DNA from: Venturia oleaginea
Lineage: Eukaryota > Ascomycota > Dothideomycetes > Venturiales > Venturiaceae
Direction: 5' to 3'
Assembly (NCBI GenBank): GCA_013176395.1
Contig: JABMLP010000005.1
Location: forward strand, 868,001 to 932,000
Length of the DNA stretch: 64,000 nt
The position numbers were made by a program, and so were the translations under genes. Under the pieces are notes generated by a model. That model was not told where the DNA came from. It searched no databases and worked only from the letters and a program-made list of their open reading frames with translations. Of this stretch, positions 10,236 through 20,520 are shown piece after piece. Positions within the stretch are counted from its first letter, which is position 1; each line of letters opens with the position of its first letter.

Positions 10236-12359
10236 ATGCTTGCATTCCTAACCTTGCTAGTTCCATTGGTGATAGCTGCTCCAGCTCCTCAGGGATTGCT
10301 CGGTGATCTCAAAGTCGGCAAGCTACCCGCTCTTGGGTGGAATTCATGGAATGCCTACAATGAACACATCACTGAAAAGCTGTTCTTGTCAGCAGCACAG
10401 AAGCTTATTGATCTCGGTCTTAAGGTAAGTGTCGATCCCGGACGTCGAAATCCCTCAAGTTTATCGAGTTCTCGCTGCGTGGAATTGACATGATTCGAAA
10501 CATGAGTCCTGATTGATTTTCGATACTGACAAGCTCCTGGCATTATCAAAAAAAACAAATGCCAGGAACTTGTTTCATCGATGTCGTGTCAAGGCATCTT
10601 GTAGCAATCAGACCTTGCAATACTTTCAGGAACTCATTGTGATACATCCGGATCACTTTTGCTCTAACAATTCTCAGGATGCTGGCTATACTTACGTCAA
10701 TATCGACGACGGTTGGTCCATCAAACCGGAAGATGGAGGACGAGATCCCGATACAGGACGATTACGGGCAGACTCCGCCAAATTCCCCAAGGGCATAAAA
10801 GGCACTGCTGATGCTGTCCACGCCATGGGCCTGAAGCTCGGTATCTACAGCAGCGCGGGCACTTTGACATGTGCGAAATATCCTGCTAGCTTAGACCACG
10901 AAGAGCTGGATGCTCAGACGTGGGCAGACTGGGGAGTTGACTGTAAGTTGTTTTCGATGAGAGAGAAAGTGGTAGATCTTGTCAACCTTGAGAAGATTTG
11001 AAAAAGCTGAGCGCTATTCAAATTCTATTTCGGTATACTTAGCTATGCCAGTCTCATGAGCGATCGTCTGTTCTTGATCAAAGCCTGACAGCTAACCCTT
11101 TTTCAGATATCAAATACGACAACTGCAACTATCCCGACGACCGCAGAGATGAATGCGAATGGTGTGTTGCCGACGCAGACAACCATCAACCAGAATACTT
11201 CCATCTAAATGGGACGTGCAATGGGTAAGTCGATCCCCTAGTTAGGGCTGAGAGTTGCAGACGGTGGATCTTGAAATACCTAGTTTACCCTTCGCTGGCT
11301 ATGCCGGATTTTCTCACTACTCTTATCATTCTCTGTGCACCTTGCTGATCATTTGAAGTGTTCCAGGCAATTATTGCCCCAAGGATTACGACTGGAGCAA
11401 GTCAAATACCGCAAAACGGTTCAACGCTATGCGAGATGCCATCATCAAGACAGGCCGACCAATGCTCTACAGTCTGTGCGAATGGGGTGAGGCGGCAGTC
11501 CAGACCTGGGGCAACCTGACGGGACAGTCCTGGAGATCAACGGGTGACATTAATGGTAAGCTAACTCTCTGGTACTCGGTCCTCTTTTGTTAGCGAATGG
11601 GCAGCGACCACTAATTCACCATGTTCATTTCGACTTCAATGAGATGAACTCATGGCAATGGTTCATGCAAACCTTACTAGACATCTTTGGACAGCGATCT
11701 TGATGACAAACAGACTTGCACAAACTTGCACAAAATCTGGCTCTACACTTTGCTGAATTTCATTCAAAGATATCTTACTGACACCAATTGCAGAAGATTG
11801 GCATCGTATTGTGGAGATTCTCAATGAAAACTCGTTCTATATGAATAACGTGAACTTCTATGGTCATTCAGATCCAGACATGCTCGAAGTCGGAAATGGC
11901 AAATTGACCATCGAAGAGAACCGATCGCACTTTGCCCTCTGGGCTATTATGAAGTCACCCCTTTTGATCGGGACCAACCTCGCAAATTTAGAACAAGCCA
12001 AAGTGGACATCCTCAAAAACAAATACCTCCTCGCTTTCAATCAAGACGATGTTACCGGCGAGCCAGCTGCTCCTTACAAATGGGGTACCAATGCAATGTG
12101 GACCTTCAACGCAACACACCCGGCCGAGTACTGGTCCGGTAAATTCAAGCAGGGAACTCTCATTGCTGCGTTGAACATTGCCGACGAAACGCAGACGAAG
12201 GAGATTTGGTGGAAAGAAGTGCCTCAATTGAAGAGCGGAAATTCCTACAATATAGTGGATGCTTGGACAGACACAAAGCTAGGGTGTCACAAGGATGGAA
12301 TCGGGCTCAACATTGGTGCTCATGACACAGCTGTATTGGTGGTCACTGGAGAGTGCTAA
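10236..12359 (+). CDS. alpha-galactosidase, GH27, secreted
   Basis: Hydrolyses terminal alpha-1,6-galactose from melibiose, raffinose-type sugars and galactomannan outside the cell. Five exons (10236-10424, 10678-10942, 11107-11224, 11359-11555, 11794-12359) join in phase to 444 aa. It has a signal peptide (residues 1 to about 19), the GH27 start [18 protein letters not shown], the nucleophile Asp in KYDNCNYP (residue 156) and the acid/base Asp in WRSTGDI (residue 254), then the C-terminal beta domain ending VLVVTGEC. Length and motifs are normal and complete. Introns 1 (253 nt) and 4 (238 nt) are long for this window. A Tc1 element sits 80 bp past the stop, in the 3' flank. Confidence 0.93.
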
Positions 12360-12439
12360 GGAGAGGCTGGAACATTTTTTCTTAGTTATTTATCTGCAAG
12401 TGGGAACTCCTGACAAGAATATGTTGATATTGGTATGTA

Positions 12440-13769
12440 CAGTAGGGTCGCACAAGTTTCCGTACAGCCGAGATCGCTCAAAAAATGGTGATTCTTGTAA
12501 TTACATTATCGCGCTTTCAACGTGATCATTTTCGCCCATATTCTCGTATACCAGGGCTACAAAATGAGCCATCCAATGAGCTATTTAGTATTTTGTGTGC
12601 CAACCATCTGCCGCCAGTAATGCCTCAACCCTCTTTGGCATTGACTCAAGTACAGCATCAAAGTAATGTTGTTCAATAAGCCGCCAGGCCTTAATAAGTG
12701 CTTCTCCTAGAACCTCTCGTATATTGTCTACACCGCCAGTAACGTATTCAATCATAGGTTCCACTTTGTAGACCAATTCCTTGAGCCTCCGCCAGAGGTT
12801 TTCAATCGGGTTCATATCAGGACTGTAGGGCGGCGCATCTTGTAGTGGAATGAGGTTTTCCTTAAACCAGACTGTAGTCTTTTTGGCTTTGTGGATAGGC
12901 GCGTTATCCTGCATAAATTTAAGGCCCGGTTCGTATACTGTAGGTAGCATTTCGTCGAGTAACTTGATATACGAGTTCGTAGAGTAGCCTTGACGCTTGC
13001 TCTCTAGGTCACGCTTAAGAATGTACAATTCAGAGCGCCCTACTTGGCCAGAGAAGCATGCCCAAATCATGATATACACTCCTTTACCTTTCTTATAGGT
13101 ATCAATCATTGAGGTCTCCCATTTTTGTCATGGTGTGCGAAAACATCATGTTCTTGCCTTGCCGGTCCCTCGCTCAACTGAGCACTCGTCAGACCATATA
13201 ATCTTCGCCCAATCTTCAGCTTTCCACGAGATGTGCTGCTCTGCCCAGAGCTTCCTGGCGTCAGCATGTACCTGTGTGAGGAAAGGGCGCCTTGCAGACC
13301 TCCAATTTGCGATTCCGTACTCTTTCAATATCCTCCTGATGGTATCCTTCAAAAAATCGATGCAAGCCTGTCTTTTGACCTCCTCGTACGTTAACTTAGG
13401 CTGCGTACGTATAATGCGTAACAGAGATCGTTCATCTCGGTCTGTATACGAGCGTGGCCGGCCGCTGGAAGGTAGGGATTCGCCGTTCTGGCGTAATGGG
13501 GCCTTTTCAAGGCTGTATTGGATGGTGGAACGCGGTAGTTTTTGTAGCGCCGCAATTGCGCCTAAACTGAGCCCGGCTTCACGCTGCGCATCAATTTTGC
13601 CGCGTTGATATGGAGTAAGACGATGATTAGGAAGCCTCTGCGGGTTAATAGGAGTCAATGGCTTTCGTTGAGGTGGCATAATGGTAGTGCAAAGATAATG
13701 TGTTAAAAAATGTGAGGTGTAGATTTCGCGTTTTCGCTTAATTGTACGGAAACTTTTGCCCTAGTACTG
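12440..13769 (-). mobile_element. Tc1/mariner-type DNA transposon (defective)
   Basis: A 1.33-kb element between TA dinucleotides at 12438-12439 and 13770-13771. Its imperfect terminal inverted repeats share CAGTA and AAGTTTCCGTACA (left, from 12440) with the reverse complement of TGTACGGAAACTT...TACTG (right). The single transposase frame reads on the minus strand toward the alpha-galactosidase gene, which lies tail to tail with it. Insertion is outside the coding region and probably in that gene's 3' UTR or terminator. Confidence 0.85.
12585..13679 (-). pseudogene. Tc1-type DD34E transposase with two in-frame TGA codons
   Basis: The frame runs unbroken from the ATG at 13679 to 12585 except for two TGA codons at about 13146-13148 and 13128-13130. 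Order of parts: N-terminal paired helix-turn-helix region (TPYQRGKIDAQREAGLS, GRPRSYT), first catalytic Asp in IIWSDECSVERG, second in FMQDNAPIHK, Glu in SPDMNPIENLWRRLK, spacing as expected for DD34E. The codons lost are, by family comparison, probably a Trp (TGG to TGA) and an Arg (CGA to TGA), both C:G to T:A changes. Otherwise full length, so inactivation looks recent. Confidence 0.85.
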
Positions 13770-13771
13770 TA

Positions 13772-14164
13772 TATGCAAGGGAATAAGGGTGTTCTATCAG
13801 GAGTTTGCAAGCATCATGGAAATGGGTGGAGTTCTGGGGTCATCGATGCTATCTAGGAGAATAACTCCTATAAGCATGCTTTCAATCATACCAAATTCAA
13901 ATACAGAAGTATTCTTCATCATTCAATGAAAGGAAGTACGACGAATGCATGGTTATAGTCACGTGCTTTCTACCGCGTTCCGGTGCGGTGTCTCACTGCG
14001 CGCATGACGATCGATTGACAAGCAACGACAACGACTTCAAGTCAAACCCAAACCCAAGATTCCATTCATCTTTCTCGTCACTCCTTTGCTCCTCATAACT
14101 TGCCATACCGTCTACATCCTCAAACTCTACTGATCGCGTCCGCCTCTCAGTATTCACCACCGCG
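13772..14164. promoter_or_regulatory. upstream region of atg27
   Basis: No open frame. The last 100 bases before the ATG are pyrimidine-rich, as in fungal 5' UTRs. No specific operator recognised. Confidence 0.35.
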
Positions 14165-15280
14165 ATGGTGCGTCCGCAATCTTCCTTTCTCCACACGGCC
14201 GCCTTACTCCTCTCTGTGCCGTCCCTCGTAAAAGCCTCGCCCAGTTTTGACTGCTCCAAAGTAGTTTCACAAGGAGTCCAATGGAATCTTAAAGAGTTGG
14301 GTGGAGATAGGACTGTTCACTGGGTCAGGGAAGACGGCGCAATCAAGAAGAATACCACGTTCACAATCGATATTTGCAAACCCATAGGAAAGAAGAAGGA
14401 TATACCCAAAAATGATCAATGTGAGGGAGGAACTAGAGGTGAGACTTACTGGATCCTTGCCAAGACATGCTCGATCCTTTCCGGGGACATGAACTAATTT
14501 TTGGCCCCAGTTTGCGGTATTGAGAAAACCACCAACACAGCCGAGCACACCAACGGGACAACGACGGGAATATTCTCGATTGCTGGCGACTATGCTCTCA
14601 AATTAGGTGCACCCCTGGATGCGGAAGTTCACCGCCTCAAAGGCTCTCGGTCGCATTCCGATTCCAACCAAGAAGGCCTGACCTTGGAACTGTCTGGAGG
14701 CAGAGTACCATTCGAAAAGTCAGGCAAAAAGCAGAAGGCTATCATTGAATTCCTATGCGACCGTGATACCGATGGCACCGACACGGACAAGGACGACACA
14801 ATTGAAGGAGACGACGACAAGAAGACTGAAGGCATGGTCAAAAGAGACGATGAGAAGAAAGAGCAGAAATCTTCAATGCAGTTTATCTCCTATAATAACG
14901 AACAAGCCGATAAGGAGGACTGGGACGTTCTACGCATATCATGGTCAACGAAATATGCGTGTGAGGATGCGATTGACAACCCGCCCTCGTCCAATAAAGG
15001 ATCAAGCTGGGGTTTCTTTACTTGGTTTATCATTATGTGAGTTATACCCCACAATCGTTGCGCATTCGAACTAACAAGCCCAAGTCTCTTCCTCGCAGTA
15101 GCCTCCTACCTCATATTTGGCTCGTGGCTCAATTACAACCGTTACGGAGCTCGCGGCTGGGACCTCCTTCCTCACGGCGACACGATCCGCGACATTCCGT
15201 ATATTATGAAGGACTTTGGAAGAAAGGTGGTCACGACTGTGCAGGGTGGTGGATCAAGAGGAGGATACTCGGCTGTATAG
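14165..15280 (+). CDS. atg27: autophagy-related protein 27 (Atg27)
   Basis: Type I membrane protein of the autophagy machinery that cycles between Golgi, endosome and the Atg9 compartment and supports Atg9 traffic. Three exons (14165-14438, 14511-15036, 15085-15280) give 331 aa in phase. Visible parts: signal peptide (residues 1 to about 24), FDCSKVV with the first lumenal Cys, VHWVRED and TTFTIDICKP, which are hallmark Atg27 blocks of the MRH-like domain, further paired Cys, an acidic Asp/Glu/Lys-rich insert near residues 200-240, one membrane helix close to residue 275, and the conserved cytosolic tail YNRYGARGWDLLPHGD. Exon 3 starts at AAG/T (15084/15085), which restores the membrane helix and tail. 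Upstream is a dead Tc1 element, downstream repeat DNA. Confidence 0.92.
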
Positions 15281-15413
15281 TTGAACGTGGAAGATGACTC
15301 TTTTTTTGTACACTTAAACTGTTCTCGTTGCATATGGCACATCAGGCTTTTTGAACATTCACGGATTGGGAAGAAGGCTGGGCTGGAGTCTTTGAGCGAC
15401 TTGAATTGATTAA

Positions 15414-15623
15414 TTGTCTATATACAGTTCTACATCATGTACTGGACATCCTGAAGCTATATACATACAATCTGGAGATAGCTGTCGGACATTGCTTATT
15501 GTTGAAGCAGGAAGTAAGCCCAACGGCACCAACAGTTATCCTCTGCAAGACCCACATTGGTCCGACCTCCTCTGTAATTCCAACACTTGCAGGCGAGATG
15601 AATTTGGTCATTTCATTGGTTGA
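15414..15623 (+). pseudogene. possible remnant of a cysteine-containing secreted protein gene
   Basis: A 69-codon open frame with no ATG at its start and a protein-like composition: four Cys, GTNSYPLQDPHWSDL and CNSNTCRRDEFGHFIG. A possible acceptor (TATATACAG near 15422-15425) lies near its left edge, so it could be the last exon of a gene whose front is gone. The LTR at 15717 starts less than 100 bases downstream. I do not know the family; chance is possible. Confidence 0.3.
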
Positions 15624-15716
15624 TGTCTATGTTGATTTCCCTTAGTCCAGTCTGAAGCGTTCAAGCGGCTAAAATCTTTCTACTTTCTAATCTAAACGAC
15701 TATAGTTGTTACGAAT

Positions 15717-16333
15717 ACTGTCACGTGGAACATTTAGTGACATGTATGGACATTTAGTAACATGTAGATGCAGAGGCATCCAGGCGCGTATCCTTTATGA
15801 TTGGTTAGTTATTACACGGAATCGGGAGGATCACATGAACACTCGAGCCTTGGCAAGGCGAGCGCTCGACACGCTCGATTGCGAACGTTGTGAGCGTCAC
15901 AAGCGCAGGATTTCTTGGGAGATGGAATTTCCATATATAGGACGAGACTCTGCTCCCTCAGTGTCTCGTATCTTCACTCTCTAGTTACTTCGCTATTGCT
16001 TTTAGTTACTTAGCACAATTCACGACTCTTATATCTTGCAAGCTTCGCTTCACTTGTTGGATACGATATTGTCGCCCCGGAGCACTTGAGCCTTACTATA
16101 TGGATTAGCCAAATCCTATTACGGGACGGTAGCTGGAAAGACGCAGCATACTCGTAGCCAAAGATTGTTTAGATTCAGTTAACGAGTGAAGGTATCTACA
16201 AACAGAGAACCTCAATGAGGTTCTTTCTCTATACTAGGCTCAATCAGGCTTAGGCTCTTAGCCTATACCAACCATGGGCCATGCCCATAACAAATCCAGC
16301 TATATTACTTTGAGCCATAGCCTCTGCGTAATA
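15717..16333 (+). repeat. LTR, TGTTACG family, copy 2, interrupted by another LTR
   Basis: Starts TGTTACGAATACTGTCACGT and ends CTGCGTAATA, the last bases being a C-to-T variant of GCGTAACA. It shares the core of copies 1 and 3, including the CATATATAGGACGAGACTC block (TATA box). Without the 176-bp nested LTR and its 5-bp duplication the unit is about 436 bp. No clear 5-bp duplication at the outer edges. Confidence 0.78.
16117..16292 (+). repeat. nested solo LTR with AATCC target duplication
   Basis: A 176-bp insert inside LTR copy 2. It begins TATTACGGGACGG (expected TGTTACGGG, with one G-to-A change at the second base) and ends GCCCATAACA, and is flanked by AATCC at 16112-16116 and 16293-16297. 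Removing the insert and one AATCC restores the continuous LTR sequence seen in copies 1 and 3 (GATTAGCCAAATCCAGCT), which proves the order of events. Confidence 0.85.
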
Positions 16334-16416
16334 ACTAATTAGTAGAGAATTATCAAATTCTAAGTCTTACTAGAGTGAAAGCTTAGCTATCTAAAATAGT
16401 TTAAGTATAACTTATA

Positions 16417-16857
16417 TGTTACGGATACTGTCACGTGGACATGTATTCGGTTGTATTCGAATGTATTCGAATGCATTCATGTGCATTCAAATGCATGCCA
16501 TTCTATCTCCTTATGATTGGTTGATCGTTACATAGATGATGTAAGATCACGTGTGGTTCATTTGCTTCATTCTTGGCAAAATGAACAAAATGAACAAACA
16601 TATTGAAGAGCTAGGATTTCTTAGCATATGGATCTCTATATATAGGACGAGACTCTGCTCCCTCAGTGTCTCGTATCTTCAATCTCTAGTTACTTCGCTA
16701 TTGCTTTTAGTTACTTAGCACAATTCACGACTCTTATATCTTGCAAGCTTCGCTTCACTTGCTTGATACGGTATTGTCGCCCCGGACCACTTGAACGCTA
16801 CTGTATGGATTAGCCAAATCCAGCTAGATTACTTTGAGTCATAGCCTCTGCGTAACA
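16417..16857 (+). repeat. LTR, TGTTACG family, copy 3
   Basis: A 441-bp copy beginning TGTTACGGATACTGTCACGT and ending CTGCGTAACA. It differs from copies 1 and 2 near its left end by an inserted run of short ATTCGAATGTATTC-like repeats (about 16442-16500). It stands in the same direction as copy 2, 83 bp away. TTAAGTATAACTTATA precedes it and TTAAGTTAACTTATA follows it, a near-perfect direct repeat far longer than the usual 5-bp duplication. Confidence 0.78.
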
Positions 16858-16872
16858 TTAAGTTAACTTATA

Positions 16873-18662
16873 ACGTGTTTCACCACTCACTTGGCCACCC
16901 CAACCACTAAATCTTAAGTCATCGTGCGATAAACCTCCCACCAATACAGCTTTTATTAAAATAATTCTAACAATACATTCTTTACGTATTTGGGCATCGA
17001 TTAATCTTATGACCTTGAATACCGCAGCCACTACATGTTGGTAATGCTCGCTGTCGTACGACGACTTCCTGATCTTGAACACTATCTCTAGAGCTATTTA
17101 CGCATCCCTCGACCAAGAACTGACCCTGTTGAGCTTGTAAAACGCCTCCATATGCAATATATCGTCTACGATACTGTTGCTTCTGTTTTCGTCGTTGGTT
17201 CTCTGTACGAAGCTTCCTATTCTCTTCTGCAAGTATTACTGCTGAATTCATTGCGACTTGACATCCTTTGATGAGTTGACCAATTGCTTGACTATTTGGG
17301 CTCTGAGATTGGCGATGAAGAAGATTTCGGACGAGCTGAGCCTGCTGCTCAAGCTGAGCTATCGTACGAGGAGTTTACTGTGGCGCTACTCCATGGGGTG
17401 TACCTGGTGGTGAGGGCGTTTTGGTAACTGCAAGCGACGAAAGAACGCACTGCGGGTCGTACGGAATAATTCCTGTCGCTTGAAAACCGCTCTTAATATT
17501 CTGCTCAGAGAAGATAGTAGGTCGGATGCTTGCATAGATTGATAGCAAGTCCTCTTTATCAATATGGTGGGTTCCCTGACGAACAAGCTCTTGAACTGCT
17601 TGGCCGTAGGAGCGTTTCAAAGGCGAAAAACAGCTTACATCAAGCGGCTGAAGAAGACGAGATGTGTGTGGCGGCATACAGAGTGTGATGATGTTATTCG
17701 TACGACAATATTCGTCAAAGTCTGGTGTTGCGTGACTGCTGTGGCCATCAAGGATAAGGAGGCGGTGGGTACCCTTTGTACGAGCTTCGGTATGAGTATT
17801 GAAGTGCTTGATCCACTCAAATCCAAGCTCATCAGTTGTCCAGCCATTATTGCTGATAGCAATAACCCAATCGGCCGGTAACTGACGGTACCAGCTTGAT
17901 TGATATACTTTTCCAGGAAGGATAATAAACGGCGGAACTGCCCAGCCTGACGCGTTGATTCCCTCAATCGCTGTTATCCATTCACGATTCCCTGGCTGTA
18001 CAACAGTTGCTCGTCCGACTGTATCTACGCTTGTAACCACCTTTGAGGTCGCGATAGCCCCCATCATAAAGCCAGTCTCGCCAAAATTGTATATATCCTC
18101 CGTAAGGATACCGTACGACAGACGCGTCTCTTCAACACGCTGAAACCACGCGTTGATTGTCGCTGGATCTTCGCATTTTGCACGCTGTGAATGGACTTTA
18201 AGATTCCACTTCGTACAAAGCTCCGGCTGAGCGTTGATGAAGCGGGATACCCAGTTCTTCCCGACTAATGACGGTGGAGGATTCGTACCGCGTTTTTCGA
18301 GTAACGCGTTTTCCATTCGTCGTACGTCGATATTTTGGGGCAGAAATCCTCGTCGATCAAGGTCTAGGATCCACTGGACCAGAGCCTGCTCTTCATGTAT
18401 TTGTAACTTTCTCTTTTGGTGGTTAGATTCGCTTCGTGGTTTACCACCTTGAAGACGAGACTGAAGTGTAGATCGAGTAATATCGTACGACGCTGAGATT
18501 TGACGTTGACTCAAATTTGGATTCGTTTGAAAGCTCTGCTTCGCAAGAAGTAATCTAGCCTCTTTGCAAGCCGATCCGGGGGTTGGTGTTGACATTATCG
18601 CGATAATTGTACGAAGGGATTAGACTTTTTGGTTGGGTGGCCAAGTGAATGGTGAAACACGT
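16873..18662 (-). mobile_element. pogo/Fot1-like transposon, family X
   Basis: A 1.79-kb element between TA dinucleotides (16871-16872 and 18663-18664) with good inverted repeats ACGTGTTTCACCA(C/T)TCACTT continuing into GGCCACCC. Its transposase is clearly diverged from that of copies A, B and C, so it is a separate family of the same superfamily. It starts 15 bases after LTR copy 3 and ends 30 bases before copy B, which is transcribed the other way. Confidence 0.88.
16982..18595 (-). pseudogene. pogo-family transposase X, one stop codon and a lost catalytic Asp
   Basis: One frame of 538 codons from the ATG at 18595 to the stop at 16982, interrupted only by a TAA at 17375-17377, read as CAA before mutation by codon likelihood. 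Parts in order: N-terminal psq/CENP-B-type helix-turn-helix, DDE core and a C-terminal zinc knuckle (CSGCGIQGHKINRC). The second and third Asp (LLILDGHSSH, LLQPLDVSCF) are present, but the first catalytic position reads NFGETGF where the family has NFDETGF (GAC to GGC near 18090). The enzyme would be inactive even without the stop. Confidence 0.85.
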
Positions 18663-18692
18663 TAGCTAACTTAATAGAAGTAGTTAGTAATA

Positions 18693-20506
18693 ACGTATTC
18701 CACCAGCGAGACGGCCAATTTTCCTTGGCATAGCCCTTATCCTCTTCAACACGCAATGTCTCAACAACGCAACGCGATAGCCGTTCAAGAAGAAGGCAGA
18801 ATTGATCTCGCTCTTCAGGCCTATACCTCTAGCCAATTTCAAAGCCTACGGCGCGCTGCTGCAGCCTTCAACATCAAACACGAAAGGCTCTCTGATCGGC
18901 TCTGCGGAATTACCTCTCGATCTCAAACTCGCCCAAACTCCCATAAGCTCACTGCAACAGAAGAGCAAACGCTTGTCCAATATATCCTCGACCTCAATTT
19001 GCGAGGATTTGCGCCCCGGCTGTGTGAGGTGGCAGATATGGCGGATAAACTGCTGGGTGTACGCGGTGGAGAGCCAGTAGGCAAAAACTGGGCTGAGAGG
19101 TTCGTTACGCGCTCAGATGAGCTCAAGATGGCCTTCAATCGAGCCAAGGATAGGCAGAGGATACTACAGGAAGATCCAGAGATTATTGGCGCGTGGTTCA
19201 AGCTCGTTGCAGATACTAAAGCCAAGTACGGTATCCACGACAAGGATACGCACAACTTTGACGAGATTGGCTTCCAGATGGGCGTTATTGGGTCAATGAA
19301 GGTCGTCACAGCTTCTGAAAGACGTACACGGCCTAATTTGATCCAGCCAGGCAATCGCGAGTGGGTTACAGTTACCCAGAGTATCTACGCCGCTGGGTAT
19401 GCGACCCCGCCCTTCATTATCTACAAAGGACGCGTTCACATCTCTGCGTGGTATGAGGAGGCAGATATACCACGGAATTGGAAGCTCTCGGTCTCTGAGA
19501 ACGGCTGGACAAACAATGCGCTTGGTCTTAAGTGGTTGAAGCACTTTGACGCGCATACAAAGGCGCGTCAAGTAGGGGGGTATAGGCTGCTCATCTTGGA
19601 CGGCCATGAGAGCCATCTCAACCAGGATTTCAAGGACCACTGCCTCGAAATAAGATCCTAACGCTCTGTGTGCCACCTCATTCATCGCATATCCTCCAGC
19701 CGCTTGATGTGGTCTGCTTCTCGCCGTTGAAGTGCAAGTACTCTAAACGAGTTCGAGACTTGGCACGCCGACGCGTCTACCATATCAACAAAGAAGGCTT
19801 CTTGCCGACCTTCAAAGACGCGTTTTTCGACGTGTTTACAGAAGAGAACTGTCGAAAGGCTTTTGAGATGGTAGGGCTAATCCCTATTAACGCGGAGGTA
19901 GTATTGGATCACCTTGAAGTACGGCTACGTACCCCACCAGCACCCCCACCGCAGGAGACGCCGTGGCAGTCGAAGACTCCAAGCAATACTCAAGAATTTG
20001 GATCTCAATCAAAGCTTGTACGCGAATCTTTCACTCGGTCACCAGTTACTGCGCAGACTGGCTTCTCTCAGCTTGTCAAGGGCGCTGAATTGATGTTGCA
20101 CCAGGACGCTCTACTTATTGCACGAAACCACGAGCTTGAAGAGCAATTGGCAGTAATGACGAAGCGAAAATCGCGCAAAAGGAAGCGGATCCAGCAAGGT
20201 GGTACTATAGAGTACGGGACTGCAGCAGCGCAGGTAGCTGCTGATGCGTTTGTAGCGCCTCAGAAATCAAAGAAGGCTCGTGGTAGTGGTGATCAAGAAA
20301 TAGCCCGGCCAGCTTTACGGCGCTGTGGGAACTGCGGCGTGACTGGGCACAATGCGCGAACTTGTAAAAAAGATATCGAGATATCTTCTGAATCAGATAG
20401 TAGCACGACAGACTTGGAATCTGTTGTTGATAGCGATAAAATTGAAGAGGCGTAATGTGAGTTGGTCGTGCCAAGGAAAAGTGGCCGGCTCGGTGGTGGA
20501 ATACGT
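18693..20506 (+). mobile_element. pogo/Fot1-like transposon, copy B (nearly intact)
   Basis: A 1.81-kb element between TA dinucleotides (18691-18692 and 20507-20508) with inverted repeats starting ACGTATTCCACCA(C/G)CGAG and sharing CCTTGGCA further in. Plus-strand transposase. It is separated from copy C by only 14 bases (20507-20520), and copy C faces it tail to tail. Confidence 0.9.
18756..20455 (+). pseudogene. pogo-family transposase, copy B, single frameshift
   Basis: Reads from ATG 18756 through the helix-turn-helix region and DDE core (NFDEIGFQMG, LLILDGHESH), then shifts frame at about 19646-19650, where GAAATAAG stands in place of GAAAATAAG of copies A and C (one A missing). The second frame continues with LQPLDVVCFSPLK, an Arg/Lys-rich stretch (KRKSRKRKR) and the zinc knuckle CGNCGVTGHNARTC to the TAA at 20455. 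All three catalytic Asp are preserved and no other break is seen, about 566 codons in all. This is the least damaged copy in the window. Confidence 0.88.
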
Positions 20507-20520
20507 TAGTAGTAGTATTA

